Of a stretch of DNA of 64,000 bases, positions 27,183 through 40,956 are shown piece after piece. Source of the DNA: Roseiflexus sp. (GTDB lineage Bacteria; Chloroflexota; Chloroflexia; Chloroflexales; Roseiflexaceae); the NCBI GenBank assembly GCA_025062325.1, contig JANXAL010000101.1:1-64000 (forward strand). The letters run 5' to 3'. The notes under the pieces were generated by a model. It did no database searches and was not told the origin of the DNA. It was given only the letters and a program-made list of their open reading frames with translations. How positions within the stretch are numbered: the stretch's first letter is position 1; the number at the start of each line of letters is the position of its first letter. Made by a program: the position numbers and the translations under genes.

Positions 27183-27225
27183 GGCGTTGCGCTCTTAGTT
27201 CACCAATGCCGGCAGCGACGTTGCC

Positions 27226-27273
27226 AGCGGATACAGACGTTGCAGTGCAACGTCCGTATCCGCTAGCTCTTTT
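27226..27273 (+). terminator. Rho-independent terminator of glnA
   Basis: Arms AGCGGATACAGACGTTGCA (27226-27244) and TGCAACGTCCGTATCCGCT (27246-27264) pair at 18 of 19 positions around a single central G, followed by CTCTTTT (27267-27273). The core GACGTTGCANTGCAACGTC also belongs to the palindrome family seen after other genes in this window. Confidence 0.8.
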
Positions 27274-27442
27274 ATACAATACGATGTTCTGCAATAAAAC
27301 CTTATATGCGAACAAATTGTATAAAATAGACAAAATCGAAACCGGATAATTCATACGAACTGGACGTAGCCTTCCTGCCGTTTCTGTCGTACTCTTCAGC
27401 ATATCGTAAGCCTATGCGCTTAATCCGGTGCGAAGAAGCAGC

Positions 27443-27475
27443 ATCCTGCGCCCACGTGTGTCGCAGGATTATTTT
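27443..27475 (+). terminator. Attenuator-like hairpin in the amtB leader
   Basis: ATCCTGCG (27443-27450) and CGCAGGAT (27462-27469) form a perfect eight-base stem with an 11-base loop, followed at once by TATTTT (27470-27475). It lies 60 bases upstream of the amtB ATG and downstream of an AT-rich stretch (27270-27350) that probably holds the promoter, so it could act as an attenuator. The antiterminator was not identified. Confidence 0.5.
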
Positions 27476-27534
27476 GCGTTCGGCACCGGCGGAGCGATGG
27501 AGATAGACCCCATCACACAGGAGAAAGGGAAGGT

Positions 27535-28971
27535 ATGGTCAGGCGACGAACAAAACTCATGCTCGGCATCGGCGCGCTCGCCGGTCTCTTGATCGGCACA
27601 ACCGGCACCTCCTTCGCACAGGAGGTTGATCCCGCAATTGCGGAAATGGGCGTGGTCACCGACACGATGTGGCTGCTCATCACGGCATTCCTGGTCTTCG
27701 CCATGCAGGCGGGCTTTGCGCTCGTCGAGGCTGGCTCCACGCGCTCTAAGAACATGATCAACATCATGTTCAAAAACTTTATGGACTTCTGTGTGGGCGC
27801 GCTGGTGTTTTGGATGGTTGGTTGGGGAATTGCATACGGCGCCAGCGTTAGCGGTCTCTTTGGCTCTGATCAATTCTTCCTGGGTGATGTGCGCGAAGCG
27901 GGAAGCGTGCCAACTCTGGCTTCCTGGATGTTCCAGGTTGTGTTCGCCGGAACGGCAGCGACAATCGTCTCCGGCGCAATGGCGGAACGTACCAAGTTCA
28001 TCGCCTATCTGATCTACAGCGTCGTCATTTCGGCGCTCATCTACCCGGTCGTGGTTCACTGGGTGTGGAGCGGCGCTGGCTGGCTCAACGACTACGATCC
28101 GACTACGACAGGCGACTGGGGCTTTACCGATTTTGCCGGTTCGACAGTCGTTCATAGCGTCGGCGGTTGGGCGGCGTTGATGGGTGCCTGGCTCCTCGGT
28201 CCGCGGTTGGGGCGCTACGGTCCCGACGGCAAGCCGCGCGAAATCCCCGGTCACAGCGCGGCGCTCGCCGGTCTTGGCGTGTTCATTCTCTGGCTGGGCT
28301 GGTACGGTTTCAACCCCGGTAGCCAACTGGCGTTCAAGTCGCAGGCCGATGCCGACGCGATTGCGTTGGCGGCGGTTACCACCACGCTTGCTGCTGCCGC
28401 TGGCGCTGTGGGTGCGATGATTGCCAGCTGGATCAGGAGTGGTAAGCCGGAACTTGCCGCCACGCTCAACGGCGTGCTCTCCGGTCTAGTAGCGATTACA
28501 GCCGGTTGTGCATACATGCGCCCGCTTGATGCGGTCATTGTCGGTCTGGTGGCAGGTCCGCTCTATGTGATCTCGATGAAGTGGATGGAGTCGCTCAAGA
28601 TCGATGATCCGGTCGGCGCAGTGCCGGTCCACCTGGTGAACGGCGTCTGGGGCACGCTGGCGGTCGGCCTGTTCGCAACCATCGAAGGCAACACTGGTAC
28701 GGTCGGTCTGTTTGCTGGTGGTGGTCCGCAGTTGCTCATCGCTCAGATCGTCGGCATCCTGGCGATCGGTGCGTGGAGCGCTTTGACAAGCTTCCTGCTC
28801 TTCTTCATCCTCAAGCGCACGATCGGTCTGCGCGTGTCGCCCGAAGAAGAGGAGCTCGGCCTCGACATCGGCGAGCATGGTACGGTCGCTTACCCGGATA
28901 TTCACAAGATGCCGGAGCCGGAGACGGTCAGTGCTATCACTGGTAAACCGCTCTCCAGCACGGCTAAGTGA
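27535..28971 (+). CDS. amtB: Ammonium transporter Amt
   Basis: Inner-membrane ammonium channel, supplying glutamine synthetase encoded upstream. A cleavable signal peptide (about 1-28, ending near TSFA) precedes the conserved N-terminus with DTMWLLITAFLVFAMQAGFALVEAG. The pore histidines are present in STVVHSVGGW and PVHLVNGVWG. Eleven membrane helices are expected over 478 residues. GHSAALAGLGVFILWLGWYGFNPGS is the Amt signature. The C-terminal cytoplasmic tail (EEEELGLDIGEHG) is the part that PII proteins contact in relatives, yet no glnK is adjacent. The ATG follows GGAGAAAGGGAAGG. An attenuator-like hairpin lies in the leader. Confidence 0.96.
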   Translation: MVRRRTKLMLGIGALAGLLIGTTGTSFAQEVDPAIAEMGVVTDTMWLLITAFLVFAMQAGFALVEAGSTRSKNMINIMFKNFMDFCVGALVFWMVGWGIAYGASVSGLFGSDQFFLGDVREAGSVPTLASWMFQVVFAGTAATIVSGAMAERTKFIAYLIYSVVISALIYPVVVHWVWSGAGWLNDYDPTTTGDWGFTDFAGSTVVHSVGGWAALMGAWLLGPRLGRYGPDGKPREIPGHSAALAGLGVFILWLGWYGFNPGSQLAFKSQADADAIALAAVTTTLAAAAGAVGAMIASWIRSGKPELAATLNGVLSGLVAITAGCAYMRPLDAVIVGLVAGPLYVISMKWMESLKIDDPVGAVPVHLVNGVWGTLAVGLFATIEGNTGTVGLFAGGGPQLLIAQIVGILAIGAWSALTSFLLFFILKRTIGLRVSPEEEELGLDIGEHGTVAYPDIHKMPEPETVSAITGKPLSSTAK

Positions 28972-29211
28972 GCAGAGTGGCGCGACCGTCGGTTGTCGAG
29001 GCAGGCCTCAAGCCTGCCTCGACAGTCAGGCAGGAGATCAGGCGCCGACGACGTGCTGCCGTCATTGCGAAGAGCGCAGACAACGAAACGATGACGGCAA
29101 AGAGCAAGACCTGAAAGAGGTGCTCTGACGCCAAAACGCTTTACTGTATCAGCTCTGCTGTCTCAACCTGCAGGGATTGTCGCTCCTCAGCTCTAAGGAC
29201 CTGCCGACGGC
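28972..29211. other. Intergenic region between amtB and gltB promoter with inverted repeats
   Basis: A perfect hairpin GTCGAGGCAGGC / GCCTGCCTCGAC (28995-29006, 29012-29023, five-base loop) lies 24 bases after the amtB stop and may end its transcript, though no T-run follows. TGCCGTCAT and ATGACGGCA (29057-29065, 29091-29099) form a second inverted pair. No gene is supported here. Confidence 0.6.
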
Positions 29212-29240
29212 TTGACAAATTGCCCCTGAGCCGTTATAGT
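29212..29240 (+). promoter_or_regulatory. Sigma-70-type promoter of gltB
   Basis: TTGACA (29212-29217), a 17-base spacer and TATAGT (29235-29240) make the best promoter in the window. It predicts a leader of about 275 bases before the gltB ATG. Confidence 0.8.
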
Positions 29241-29247
29241 AGCCATT

Positions 29248-29524
29248 AACCTGATTTTGCGGATTGCAGCGACGCCCGCAGCCTGCTCGATTGACGAGTG
29301 TGTGCTGTGGGCGTTTGATGTATCAGACGAAGCAACACCCCCGCTGTTGCTCGTTTGAGAGTTCGCACCGCCCAGAAGAGCAGTACGCTTCTTGAAGCGG
29401 CGGAGTCGCGCATATTCAGGTCATCCCACGAGACGACAGAATCGGCAAACGGCAGCGTTGCTCCCCCGTGAACGTGGAGCGTTGATTGTGTGTACGCCAC
29501 GTCAGGTAGCAAGGTGACAACAAG
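29248..29524 (+). promoter_or_regulatory. Long structured leader of gltB
   Basis: The predicted 5' leader has several inverted repeats: ACGCCCGCAGC with GCTGTGGGCGT near 29270-29316, nested CCGCC/GGCGG with AGAAG/CTTCT near 29370-29403, and ACGTGG/CCACGT near 29471-29505 just before the start. No known riboswitch class was recognised. Its length and pairing suggest regulation at the RNA level. Confidence 0.4.
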
Positions 29525-34185
<4,661 letters not shown>

Positions 34186-34189
<4 letters not shown>

Positions 34190-35175
34190 ATATCGGCTCG
34201 ATAGGGCGCCTGATACGCTTCGATTGCCTCGCGTGGCGTGCGCACGGTGGGCACGCCGTCGAATGATACGCCGGATGCTACCAGTGTGCGCGCCAGCTCC
34301 GCCGAGATGCCACTGATTGCCACCTGACATCCAATCAGGCGCAGCGCTTGCACGGCTCGCCCCAGCAGCGCTGTTGCGCGTTTGTCAACGTTTGATGCAC
34401 CAGCGATATCGATGACCACCAAGTGTATGTGTTGTGCGCTGGCAGTCTCCAGCAACCGTCGCACGAATGTCTCGGCGCGTCGGTCATCGATAGGTCCAAC
34501 GACCGGCGCCAGGAGTACGCCTTCCGTTAGTGCGATGGCTGGCGTCTCCAGTTGCGTCACCAGGTCGAGCAACTGCTGCTGACGACGGTTCTGCTCCTGC
34601 AGCGCCTGGGTTTGCTCCTCCAGGATCTTTGCCTGTGCATCAGCGCGGGCGCGCGCTTCCTCGGCGCGCTGCGTCTGTTCGGTGGCATGCCGTATCGCGT
34701 TATCAGCAATGATTCGGCTCAGCGCCATACTCAGAACGATGAATCCAAAAATTGTAATGGTGCGCAGATCGCCAGTGTAGGCAGTGATGTATCCTGCTTC
34801 CGGTCCGGCGCGCACTGTCAGAATGGCAAGCAGCCCGACCGTGCTGATCAGAATCCAGCGCGGCCCGCCAAGGATCTGCGCCAGCGCCATCGGTACGAGG
34901 ACGATCAGACCCTGGTGCGGGCGTACTAGCCAGTCGGGCGTTCCTATGCCAACAGCAATGGTCACGATAATAATGTCCACGATGCTAGCCTGTTCCCAGC
35001 CGCGCCAGTACGCCCACAACAGACCGGCGATGATGAACGTCGTCGCTATGCCTAGCGGAAAAATGATGCTGTTAATATCTCTGATTGCTTGCCCAATGAC
35101 CAGCAGAATCGTCCCGATCAGTTGGAGCGTCAGCAGTGCAAGAACAACCTGTCGTCGTGTCATACGATCGCTCAC
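34186..35175 (-). CDS. Membrane-anchored STAS-domain sensor (RsbR-like)
   Basis: 329 residues. The N-terminal half (about 8-160) has six or so membrane helices forming a sensor. A coiled coil rich in Glu, Gln and Arg (about 163-205) leads to a C-terminal STAS domain (about 213-320) with LETPAIALTEGVLLAPVVGPIDDRRAE split around its first strands, and LVVIDIAGASNVDKRATALLGRAVQALRLIGC, the phosphoacceptor-type helix. In RsbR/RsbS proteins this domain joins stressosome-like partner switching. No kinase or sigma factor partner is adjacent. Its last four bases overlap the end of gltB tail to tail. Confidence 0.82.
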
Positions 35176-35276
35176 GTAAGTTTAGGAGTAACGGGTAGCC
35201 TGGAACACTGAAAGCTTAGGGCGCGCCTCGACCTACAAACGTGCGTTCTTATCCCCAAGACCTCTCTGCCGGGTTG

Positions 35277-35316
35277 AGGTCTCTGGAGCAGGTAGAAATC
35301 ACGCCGCCAGAGACCT
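35277..35316 (-). repeat. Inverted repeat between SUFU and STAS genes
   Basis: AGGTCTCTGG (35277-35286) and CCAGAGACCT (35307-35316) are perfect ten-base arms with a 20-base loop. The repeat sits between two minus-strand genes and could end the upstream transcript or be an operator for the STAS gene. No T-run is present. The 72-codon frame across this gap does not look coding. Confidence 0.5.
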
Positions 35317-35386
35317 GGGTCGGCAGCACTGCATGACGTATCCACCGCGTGAACCTCAAGGGTCAGACGGGTTCCTTTCGCCGCGA

Positions 35387-36076
35387 TCAACGCTGCACGA
35401 CCGGCAATCGCATCAGGTCATACGCATCATAAATCTGTGAATGGCGTTCCTGCAGGCGCTCCTCGAACGCCTCCATCCCCGCTGCACGGATAAACTGCGC
35501 TTCCGAGCGATAGATCGGGAGAACCCACAAGACCTGGATTAACAGTTCGGGGCGCTCGATCTCGCCCCACGGGTTGCTCTCATACAGTCGACTATCGTCG
35601 AGGTACGGGTAGGTGAAGTACAGATACTCCATTGGCGAACCAGGCGCGACCGGTTCACCGACCGGCATAACGTACCCCGGTCCAATTTCAACGTTGTGCA
35701 CAAACGGGTATTCTGCGACGAGCGCCAGCAGTTCGGCCGCCTGTTGTTCATTCGCCCGCGCGGCATGCATAATGTACTCGTAGCGCACACCGCGTTCATC
35801 GCCGAAACTGGCGCGACTGAACGGAATGACCCGATAACTTGCGCCGAGGGTGCAGAGCGTGGTGTAGAGCGGGTTTGCCTGGTATGCCAGTATGACGAAG
35901 TGTGGCGAGACAAACGTCTCCGGGGGCGCTCCACCTTCTTTGAAGACCGGACGCACAATGAACGATGGCATACCTTTCCAGCGCAGGTAGCGGTCAAAAA
36001 CCAGCGCTGTCGGGTCGTCATTGTGCACGTAGGCGGCATCGAGCGCTGCACGGAATTGATTGAGGTCAAACGTCAT
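35387..36076 (-). CDS. Suppressor-of-fused (SUFU) domain protein
   Basis: A 229-residue soluble protein of the bacterial SUFU family (PF05076). The match is seen in the C-terminal two-thirds: RYEYIMHA, VAEYPFVHNVEIGPGYVMPVG, SPMEYLYFTYPYLDDSRLY, and the closing block LLIQVLWVLPIYRSEAQFIRAAGMEAFEERL. In bacteria some SUFU proteins act as immunity proteins of polymorphic toxins, but no toxin is next door. The ATG overlaps the stop of the GH13 gene by four bases (ATGA), so the two are co-translated. Function here is unknown. Confidence 0.8.
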   Translation of the reverse strand: MTFDLNQFRAALDAAYVHNDDPTALVFDRYLRWKGMPSFIVRPVFKEGGAPPETFVSPHFVILAYQANPLYTTLCTLGASYRVIPFSRASFGDERGVRYEYIMHAARANEQQAAELLALVAEYPFVHNVEIGPGYVMPVGEPVAPGSPMEYLYFTYPYLDDSRLYESNPWGEIERPELLIQVLWVLPIYRSEAQFIRAAGMEAFEERLQERHSQIYDAYDLMRLPVVQR

Positions 36077-37533
36077 GCCAGGATCAGTCCGTCGCGAGCC
36101 GGCACAGATACATGGAGTGTACCATGAACAACGAGATTGCGGTAGTTCCCGTACCGGGCAATCATCTCACGGCCATCGGGCAGCAGATCGCCAACCGGGA
36201 TAGTGACCTGCCGCGTCTGCTCATCGCTGTTGACCGCTACAACTATGACCTGGTCGTTCAACCGACGCGCAAAGGCGAACACTGCGTCGTCAGCGTAGAG
36301 GCGGTGAAATGTGCCGATACGGAGCGCCGGAAGCGCATGGCGCAGGGCAATCAACTGCTTGTGGTACGCTAGCGTCTCCATATCCCACGTCTCCGGTCGA
36401 TCCCAGGGCATAGTACGGCGCGCGTCGGGATCAATACCGCCAGGCAGCCCGATTTCGTCACCGTAGAACACCGCTGGCGCGCCGGGGAACGTCATGAGCA
36501 GGATCGTCGCCAGGCGCACGCTGCTGCGGTCGCCGCGCGCAATTGTCAACAGACGCGCCGTGTCATGGCTGTCGAACAGGTTTAACTGTGTCAACTGGAT
36601 TTCCCAGTCGTACAGGTTCAGGAGATCATCAATCACTCGCGCATACTCGGCAGCCGTCAATGGCGGCGAGGTGACATAATCTCTTCCGGCGACCTGCGCC
36701 GGATCGACGCGTGAACCGGCGACATACGCAATTGTCGGACCAGCAAATAAATAGTTCATCACGCCGTCGAACTGATCGCCCTGCAGCCACTGACGTGCAT
36801 CGCGCCACACTTCGCCGACAATGTAGGCTTCAGGATTGATCGCCTTCACGCGCTGGCGAAACTCCTGCCAGAATCCTTCAGTTGTGATCTCAAACGGCAC
36901 ATCAAGGCGCCAACCGTCGATGCCCTGGCGGATCCAGTGCTCAGCGACGCGCATGAGGAACTCACGCACCTGGGGGTTGTCGGTGTTGAACTTTGGCAGT
37001 GCACGGTTGTTGGCCCAACTGCGATAGTTTGCTGGGCGTGTTCCGTCGTATGGATGGAGGGGCCATCCCTCGATGAAAAACCAATCCAGATAGGCGGAGC
37101 GGGGTCCGTTTTCAAGAATATCGTTAAACTGGAAGAATCCGCGACTAGCGTGGTTGAACACGCCGTCGATCACAACACGGATCCCACGCCGATGGCAGGC
37201 TTCCAGCAGCTCACGGAACGCTTCGTTTCCGCCAAGCATGGGATCAACCTGGTAATAGTCGTGGGTATGGTAGCGATGGTTCGCTGCCGACTGGAAGATC
37301 GGCGTGAAGTAGATCGCCGTGATCCCCAGGTCCTGCAGGTAGTCCAATTTTTCGACGACTCCCAGAAGGTCGCCTCCTTTGTACCCTTCCCGTGTTGGCG
37401 GGCTATCCCAGGGCTGGAGGTTGTTTGGTTTGACCACCCGGTCGCTTTTGGCGAAGCGGTCGGGAAAAATCTGGTAAAACACTGCGTGCTTGACCCAGTC
37501 GGGCGTGTGGATGGTCATAGCTGCTGGCATCAT
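36073..37533 (-). CDS. GH13 alpha-glucan hydrolase (neopullulanase/cyclomaltodextrinase-like)
   Basis: An alpha-amylase-family enzyme of 486 residues acting on alpha-1,4 glucans. The barrel motifs are intact: DGVFNH (region I), GWRLDVPFE with nucleophile Asp211 (II), IVGEVW with acid/base Glu241 (III) and FDSHDTAR with Asp324 (IV). The N-terminal YQIFPDRF motif is typical of neopullulanase and maltogenic amylase relatives, but the CBM34 domain they carry is absent. No signal peptide is seen, so it should act inside the cell on storage or imported glucan. Two ATGs in tandem (37533, 37530) and another at 37518 compete as start. Coupled to the SUFU gene downstream. Confidence 0.92.
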   Translation of the reverse strand: MMPAAMTIHTPDWVKHAVFYQIFPDRFAKSDRVVKPNNLQPWDSPPTREGYKGGDLLGVVEKLDYLQDLGITAIYFTPIFQSAANHRYHTHDYYQVDPMLGGNEAFRELLEACHRRGIRVVIDGVFNHASRGFFQFNDILENGPRSAYLDWFFIEGWPLHPYDGTRPANYRSWANNRALPKFNTDNPQVREFLMRVAEHWIRQGIDGWRLDVPFEITTEGFWQEFRQRVKAINPEAYIVGEVWRDARQWLQGDQFDGVMNYLFAGPTIAYVAGSRVDPAQVAGRDYVTSPPLTAAEYARVIDDLLNLYDWEIQLTQLNLFDSHDTARLLTIARGDRSSVRLATILLMTFPGAPAVFYGDEIGLPGGIDPDARRTMPWDRPETWDMETLAYHKQLIALRHALPALRIGTFHRLYADDAVFAFARRLNDQVIVVAVNSDEQTRQVTIPVGDLLPDGREMIARYGNYRNLVVHGTLHVSVPARDGLILA

Positions 37534-37653
37534 TTTCGATTTCGGCTTTTATGCCGGGCGGCATCGCTTCGTGGCGCCGCTCGAACCGGTCGCGCGTCAG
37601 TCGATCACCGCTTTCGAGGTAGGGGATCGCTGGCACGGTCATCGTTCATTGCA

Positions 37654-39228
37654 TCACCTCCCGCCGTCGTTCAGCCATTCCTGCCGGTAGTCGCGCCCAA
37701 TGATGACAACGATATCAACATTATACCCCGGCGGTGGGGCGTCGGGCGGGGCAGGCGTCAGCACGTAGCGCGCATTGATGCCCAGCGCCTCCGCCAGCAG
37801 ACGGCGCGTTTCGGGACGACCCGTATAGTCGATGATCAGGGTGTGCTCGTAGACGCGAGTAACCGTTTCCGGGTCAGCGACGGTAAACCCTCGCTTTGCA
37901 AGGAAGGCGCTGACCTGGCTGGCAATCCCTTCGATGCGCGCACCGTTGAGCACCTGGACAACCGTGCCCGGCTCGGCGACCGACGGGAGGAGTGTTGGCG
38001 TCGGTTGCAGGGGATCGACCGTTGGTGCGTCGGGTGCGGTCACCTGGGTTGGCAGACTGGTGAGCGGTAATGCAGTGGTCGTGTCAGGTCCGGCTTCCCA
38101 GCGCGCTACCAGTGCGGCAATATCGTTCGGATTCCAGTAGATGTCTGAGCCGTCCTCCCGGTCAATCGCCACATCGTCCGGGTTAATCGAGAGGTGCAGA
38201 ATGCGGCTGCCTTCCAGATCGCGCGCCAGCGCCGCCAGCGCTGTCATCGCCTGGAGATCGGAGATGGGCAGCGTCGTGCGCACATGCCGAGCGATCACCT
38301 CAATCCAGTGCGGCAGAAGTGAGGCATTCGCCAGTAAGCCGCGTGCGCGCACCTGATCGAAGAGCGCGCGCAGCACGTGCTGTTGGCGTTTGCTCCGGTC
38401 GAAATCGCTGCTGCCGTGGCGTGTGCGGGCGTAGATCAGCGCTGTGCGTCCGTCGAGCACCTGCAACCCGGCGGGAATGTAGATGCGTTCGACGCCATAG
38501 TTCTCAGTGGGATATTCCGCATCGAGGATCGGGGCAGGCACATCGATCAAAACACCGCCGACTGAGTCAATCAGTTGCTCGAAGCCGCGAAAATCAACCT
38601 GTGCAATGTAATCGACGGTGACACCGAGAAACTGTTCGACCGCTTCCGCCGCTAGTGCGCCCCCAGCAGCCAGAGGCTCAGCGCCGTCGCCGTAAAGCGC
38701 GGTAGCATTGGCGTACCCATACCCGTAGGCTGTGTTGATCTTCGCCCAGCCAAGGCGCGGGATCGGGACGACTGAGTCGCGCGGAATCGAAAGCATGCTA
38801 GCAGTGCGCGCGTGTGGATCGACGCGCACCAGGATCAGCGTATCACTCCGCGCGCCCCCATCTGGCTCAGCGCGACGGTCAATGCCGATCAGCAAAACAG
38901 TGAATGGTCGGTCTAGCAGGCTGTGCGACGCTCCTGGCGCTGGAGGCGGAGATGGAGCGGGAGACGTCGGGAGATGCATTGTAGATGTGGGAGGCAGCGC
39001 CGCCTGCGTCGCACGCTGGCGCAGATCTTCCTGCTCCATCCTGGCAAGTGTGCGTTCGGTATGCCGCAGCACCGTTACCCCAATGGTCAGCAATGCCAGC
39101 GCCGCAAGCGCCACGAGCGACAGTGCGAACAGGAACCACCGGTTTGAGCGACGCGCACGCCGTCGTGCGGCGATACGCTCACGCGCCGTTGTGCCGCGAA
39201 TGGAACGCCCTTGATGATCGTTCGCCAA
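37654..39228 (-). CDS. LytR-CpsA-Psr (LCP) family protein with LytR C-terminal domain
   Basis: Transfers undecaprenyl-linked glycans to the cell wall or another surface acceptor. A basic cytoplasmic N-terminus and one membrane helix (about 31-52) are followed by a Pro-rich linker and the LCP domain (about 115-290) with FTVLLIGIDRR, RSDTLILVRVDP, MLSIPRDSVV, INTAYGYG and the pyrophosphate-binding arginines in YARTRHGSSDFDRSKRQQ. A second Pro/Thr linker leads to a LytR_C domain (about 410-500, VVQVLNGARIEGIASQVSAFL). 524 residues. The start is TTG at 39228 with GAGGA upstream. It fits the many glycan genes of this window. Confidence 0.92.
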   Translation of the reverse strand: MANDHQGRSIRGTTARERIAARRRARRSNRWFLFALSLVALAALALLTIGVTVLRHTERTLARMEQEDLRQRATQAALPPTSTMHLPTSPAPSPPPAPGASHSLLDRPFTVLLIGIDRRAEPDGGARSDTLILVRVDPHARTASMLSIPRDSVVPIPRLGWAKINTAYGYGYANATALYGDGAEPLAAGGALAAEAVEQFLGVTVDYIAQVDFRGFEQLIDSVGGVLIDVPAPILDAEYPTENYGVERIYIPAGLQVLDGRTALIYARTRHGSSDFDRSKRQQHVLRALFDQVRARGLLANASLLPHWIEVIARHVRTTLPISDLQAMTALAALARDLEGSRILHLSINPDDVAIDREDGSDIYWNPNDIAALVARWEAGPDTTTALPLTSLPTQVTAPDAPTVDPLQPTPTLLPSVAEPGTVVQVLNGARIEGIASQVSAFLAKRGFTVADPETVTRVYEHTLIIDYTGRPETRRLLAEALGINARYVLTPAPPDAPPPGYNVDIVVIIGRDYRQEWLNDGGR

Positions 39229-39906
39229 AACTGTTCCTCAAACAGTCGTGCGTTAAGGCGGTCAGGCTGATTATATCTGCAGAAACGTTGTCGCGCAACG
39301 TCCCCCGGCAATCCCTTCACCTTTCCGTCTTTCCTCTGTACCTGTCCCGGGTGAGACGTTGCGCATCCGCGACTACTGAGATCAGACAGTGTTCTTGAAA
39401 CGCGCAGGAACCACGCCGCCGAAAACGCATTCTGACAGGCTCGATTCTACAAGAGTCGGGCGGATGCTTCAGCCTCCAACCTCTCTTGCCGCTTGCATCT
39501 CGCCGTCAGCGAGCGAGGAAGCGGATAAACGAATGGCTGCAAATGATCTCGATGTCGGAACGCGGCAAACATCCATCGCACCCAAAAACGCTCCACCTGT
39601 GAGCCTCATGCCCTTTACCGCTCGCCGCTTGCCCCGTCAAAAACATCGTATCAAAAGCATTTGACAGATGGTACAGTTGTCGTGTATTCTATAAATACGA
39701 CAATTATGCAATATGAACGCACGAAATAGCGTTCGTTGTTAAGAGATAATCAAGCGTGACGCCCAATTGCAACATACGGAATACGGACAATAATTGCGAC
39801 TGGCGTACACGATGTATGCCAGGAGATGTTGATTTGGTTCGTATTCCGGTTGTTAGGCGATGCGGCGCACGATCCTCACGGGTGGCGCTCGCTGCGAGCG
39901 CCGCTG
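39229..39906. other. Gap between LCP and HNH genes: repeats and a regulated promoter
   Basis: Bases 39410-39640 hold fragments of interspersed repeats, including a CGCACCCAAAAACGCT segment resembling one at 570-590 and a seven-base periodic run (CTTTACC, GCTCGCC, GCTTGCC) at 39613-39633. A promoter with an overlapping palindrome follows at 39661-39703. No gene is supported. Confidence 0.55.
39661..39703 (+). promoter_or_regulatory. Promoter with operator-like palindrome upstream of the HNH gene
   Basis: TTGACA (39661-39666), an 18-base spacer and TATTCT (39685-39690) form a promoter. TTGTCGT (39677-39683) and ACGACAA (39697-39703) are perfect seven-base inverted arms 13 bases apart that straddle the -10, the expected place for a repressor. 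The predicted leader to the HNH start is about 200 bases. Confidence 0.5.
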
Positions 39907-40503
39907 ATGTCATACGCGCTCGAGCGTAGGGTTGCTCCCCCTTCGCCAGAGCGCAACGAGTCGGCTTTGCAGCTTCTGGAAAGGGGGAAGGGCTTGGGGC
40001 AACAACGAGTTCTCGTTCTCAACGCAAGCTACGAGCCGCTACAGTTTGTCTCCGTGCGTCGTGCGATAGTGCTCCTACTGCAGGATAAGGCTGAACTGGT
40101 TGAAGCAGCCGAGCAGCGCCTTCGTGCGTGCGGCGTCTCCTTCGAGGTGCCTCTGGTTATTCGATTGGTCCAGTATATCCGCATTCCTCGGCGCATGCGT
40201 CTGCCATGTTCGCGCCGCAGCATCCTGATGCGCGACCGTGAAACGTGTCAGTACTGTGGCGCACAGCCGGGACGCGCACATCTCACGGTCGATCACGTCG
40301 TGCCACGGTCTCGCGGCGGCGAAACGACGTGGGAGAATGTGGTGACTGCCTGTCGCAACTGCAACCACCGCAAAGGCGGACGCACCCCGGAAGAAGCCGG
40401 TATGACGCTGCTGACCGTCCCCCGTCAGCCGCAATACGTGGCCTTCGCTCTGCTTGGTGAGCTTGAGCGTCACGAGGTGTGGCGTAAATACGCATATATG
40501 TAA
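39907..40503 (+). CDS. HNH endonuclease
   Basis: A 198-residue protein with a zinc-finger HNH nuclease domain in its C-terminal half: [44 protein letters not shown]. The N-terminal part begins [23 protein letters not shown], typical of a widespread stand-alone HNH group in Chloroflexota, cyanobacteria and actinobacteria. The ATG at 39907 is used; a TTG at 39994 directly after AAGGGGGAAGGGC would start just before the conserved core and is a serious alternative. A regulated promoter lies upstream. The biological role of this group is unknown; it is neither intron- nor intein-linked here. Confidence 0.85.
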   Translation: MSYALERRVAPPSPERNESALQLLERGKGLGQQRVLVLNASYEPLQFVSVRRAIVLLLQDKAELVEAAEQRLRACGVSFEVPLVIRLVQYIRIPRRMRLPCSRRSILMRDRETCQYCGAQPGRAHLTVDHVVPRSRGGETTWENVVTACRNCNHRKGGRTPEEAGMTLLTVPRQPQYVAFALLGELERHEVWRKYAYM

Positions 40504-40588
40504 GCTGCGATCAAGCGTGTTTGCCACACGTTGCGCGGTCGCTCCGCGATTGCTGCGAGGATGCCGACCGTTAGCGCCTTCCGAGAGA

Positions 40589-40613
40589 GTGCGGAGGACT
40601 CGTTCCTCCGCAC
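40589..40613 (+). terminator. Hairpin after the HNH gene
   Basis: GTGCGGAGGA and TCCTCCGCAC form a perfect ten-base stem with a five-base loop, 86 bases after the HNH stop. Only a weak pyrimidine run follows. The remaining sequence to 40950 shows nothing I can assign. Confidence 0.5.
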
Positions 40614-40956
40614 TGCTTGTCTCCTATCCCCTCTCTTCGCCCACGTTTCGTCATCAGGACGCTATTGACGGCGGTGCAGCCAATCCCGGCTTCTTGGGGA
40701 AGGTCTGCTTCGTTTCGCAGATCGGTCAGAACTAGGCGCTCAGTTACCCGCCTAACGGCGACAATCTGCAAGCGCTCTGTGCAGACAATACTGGCTGATC
40801 TCCGCGCGCAGCTTCGATGTGGAACCAAGCGGGAAGCAGGCGTTGCACCCAGTGCGGCTGGCATCGATTGCGGTCGCCAACGGTGAGGAGCAAAGCGCCC
40901 TGTGGTCGAGGGAGAACGTGCCGGGTAATGTTGCCGCTCGTCGTGGGGTGATATAC

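Noticed and set aside
28877-29128. 83-codon plus-strand frame after amtB
   Set aside because: Overlaps the end of amtB and intergenic hairpins; no plausible start.
35172-35390. 72-codon minus-strand frame between STAS and SUFU genes
   Set aside because: Crosses an inverted repeat, has no ribosome site and no protein-like features.
36937-38070. 377-codon plus-strand frame
   Set aside because: Antisense to the GH13 gene and the end of the LCP gene, both with full motif sets.
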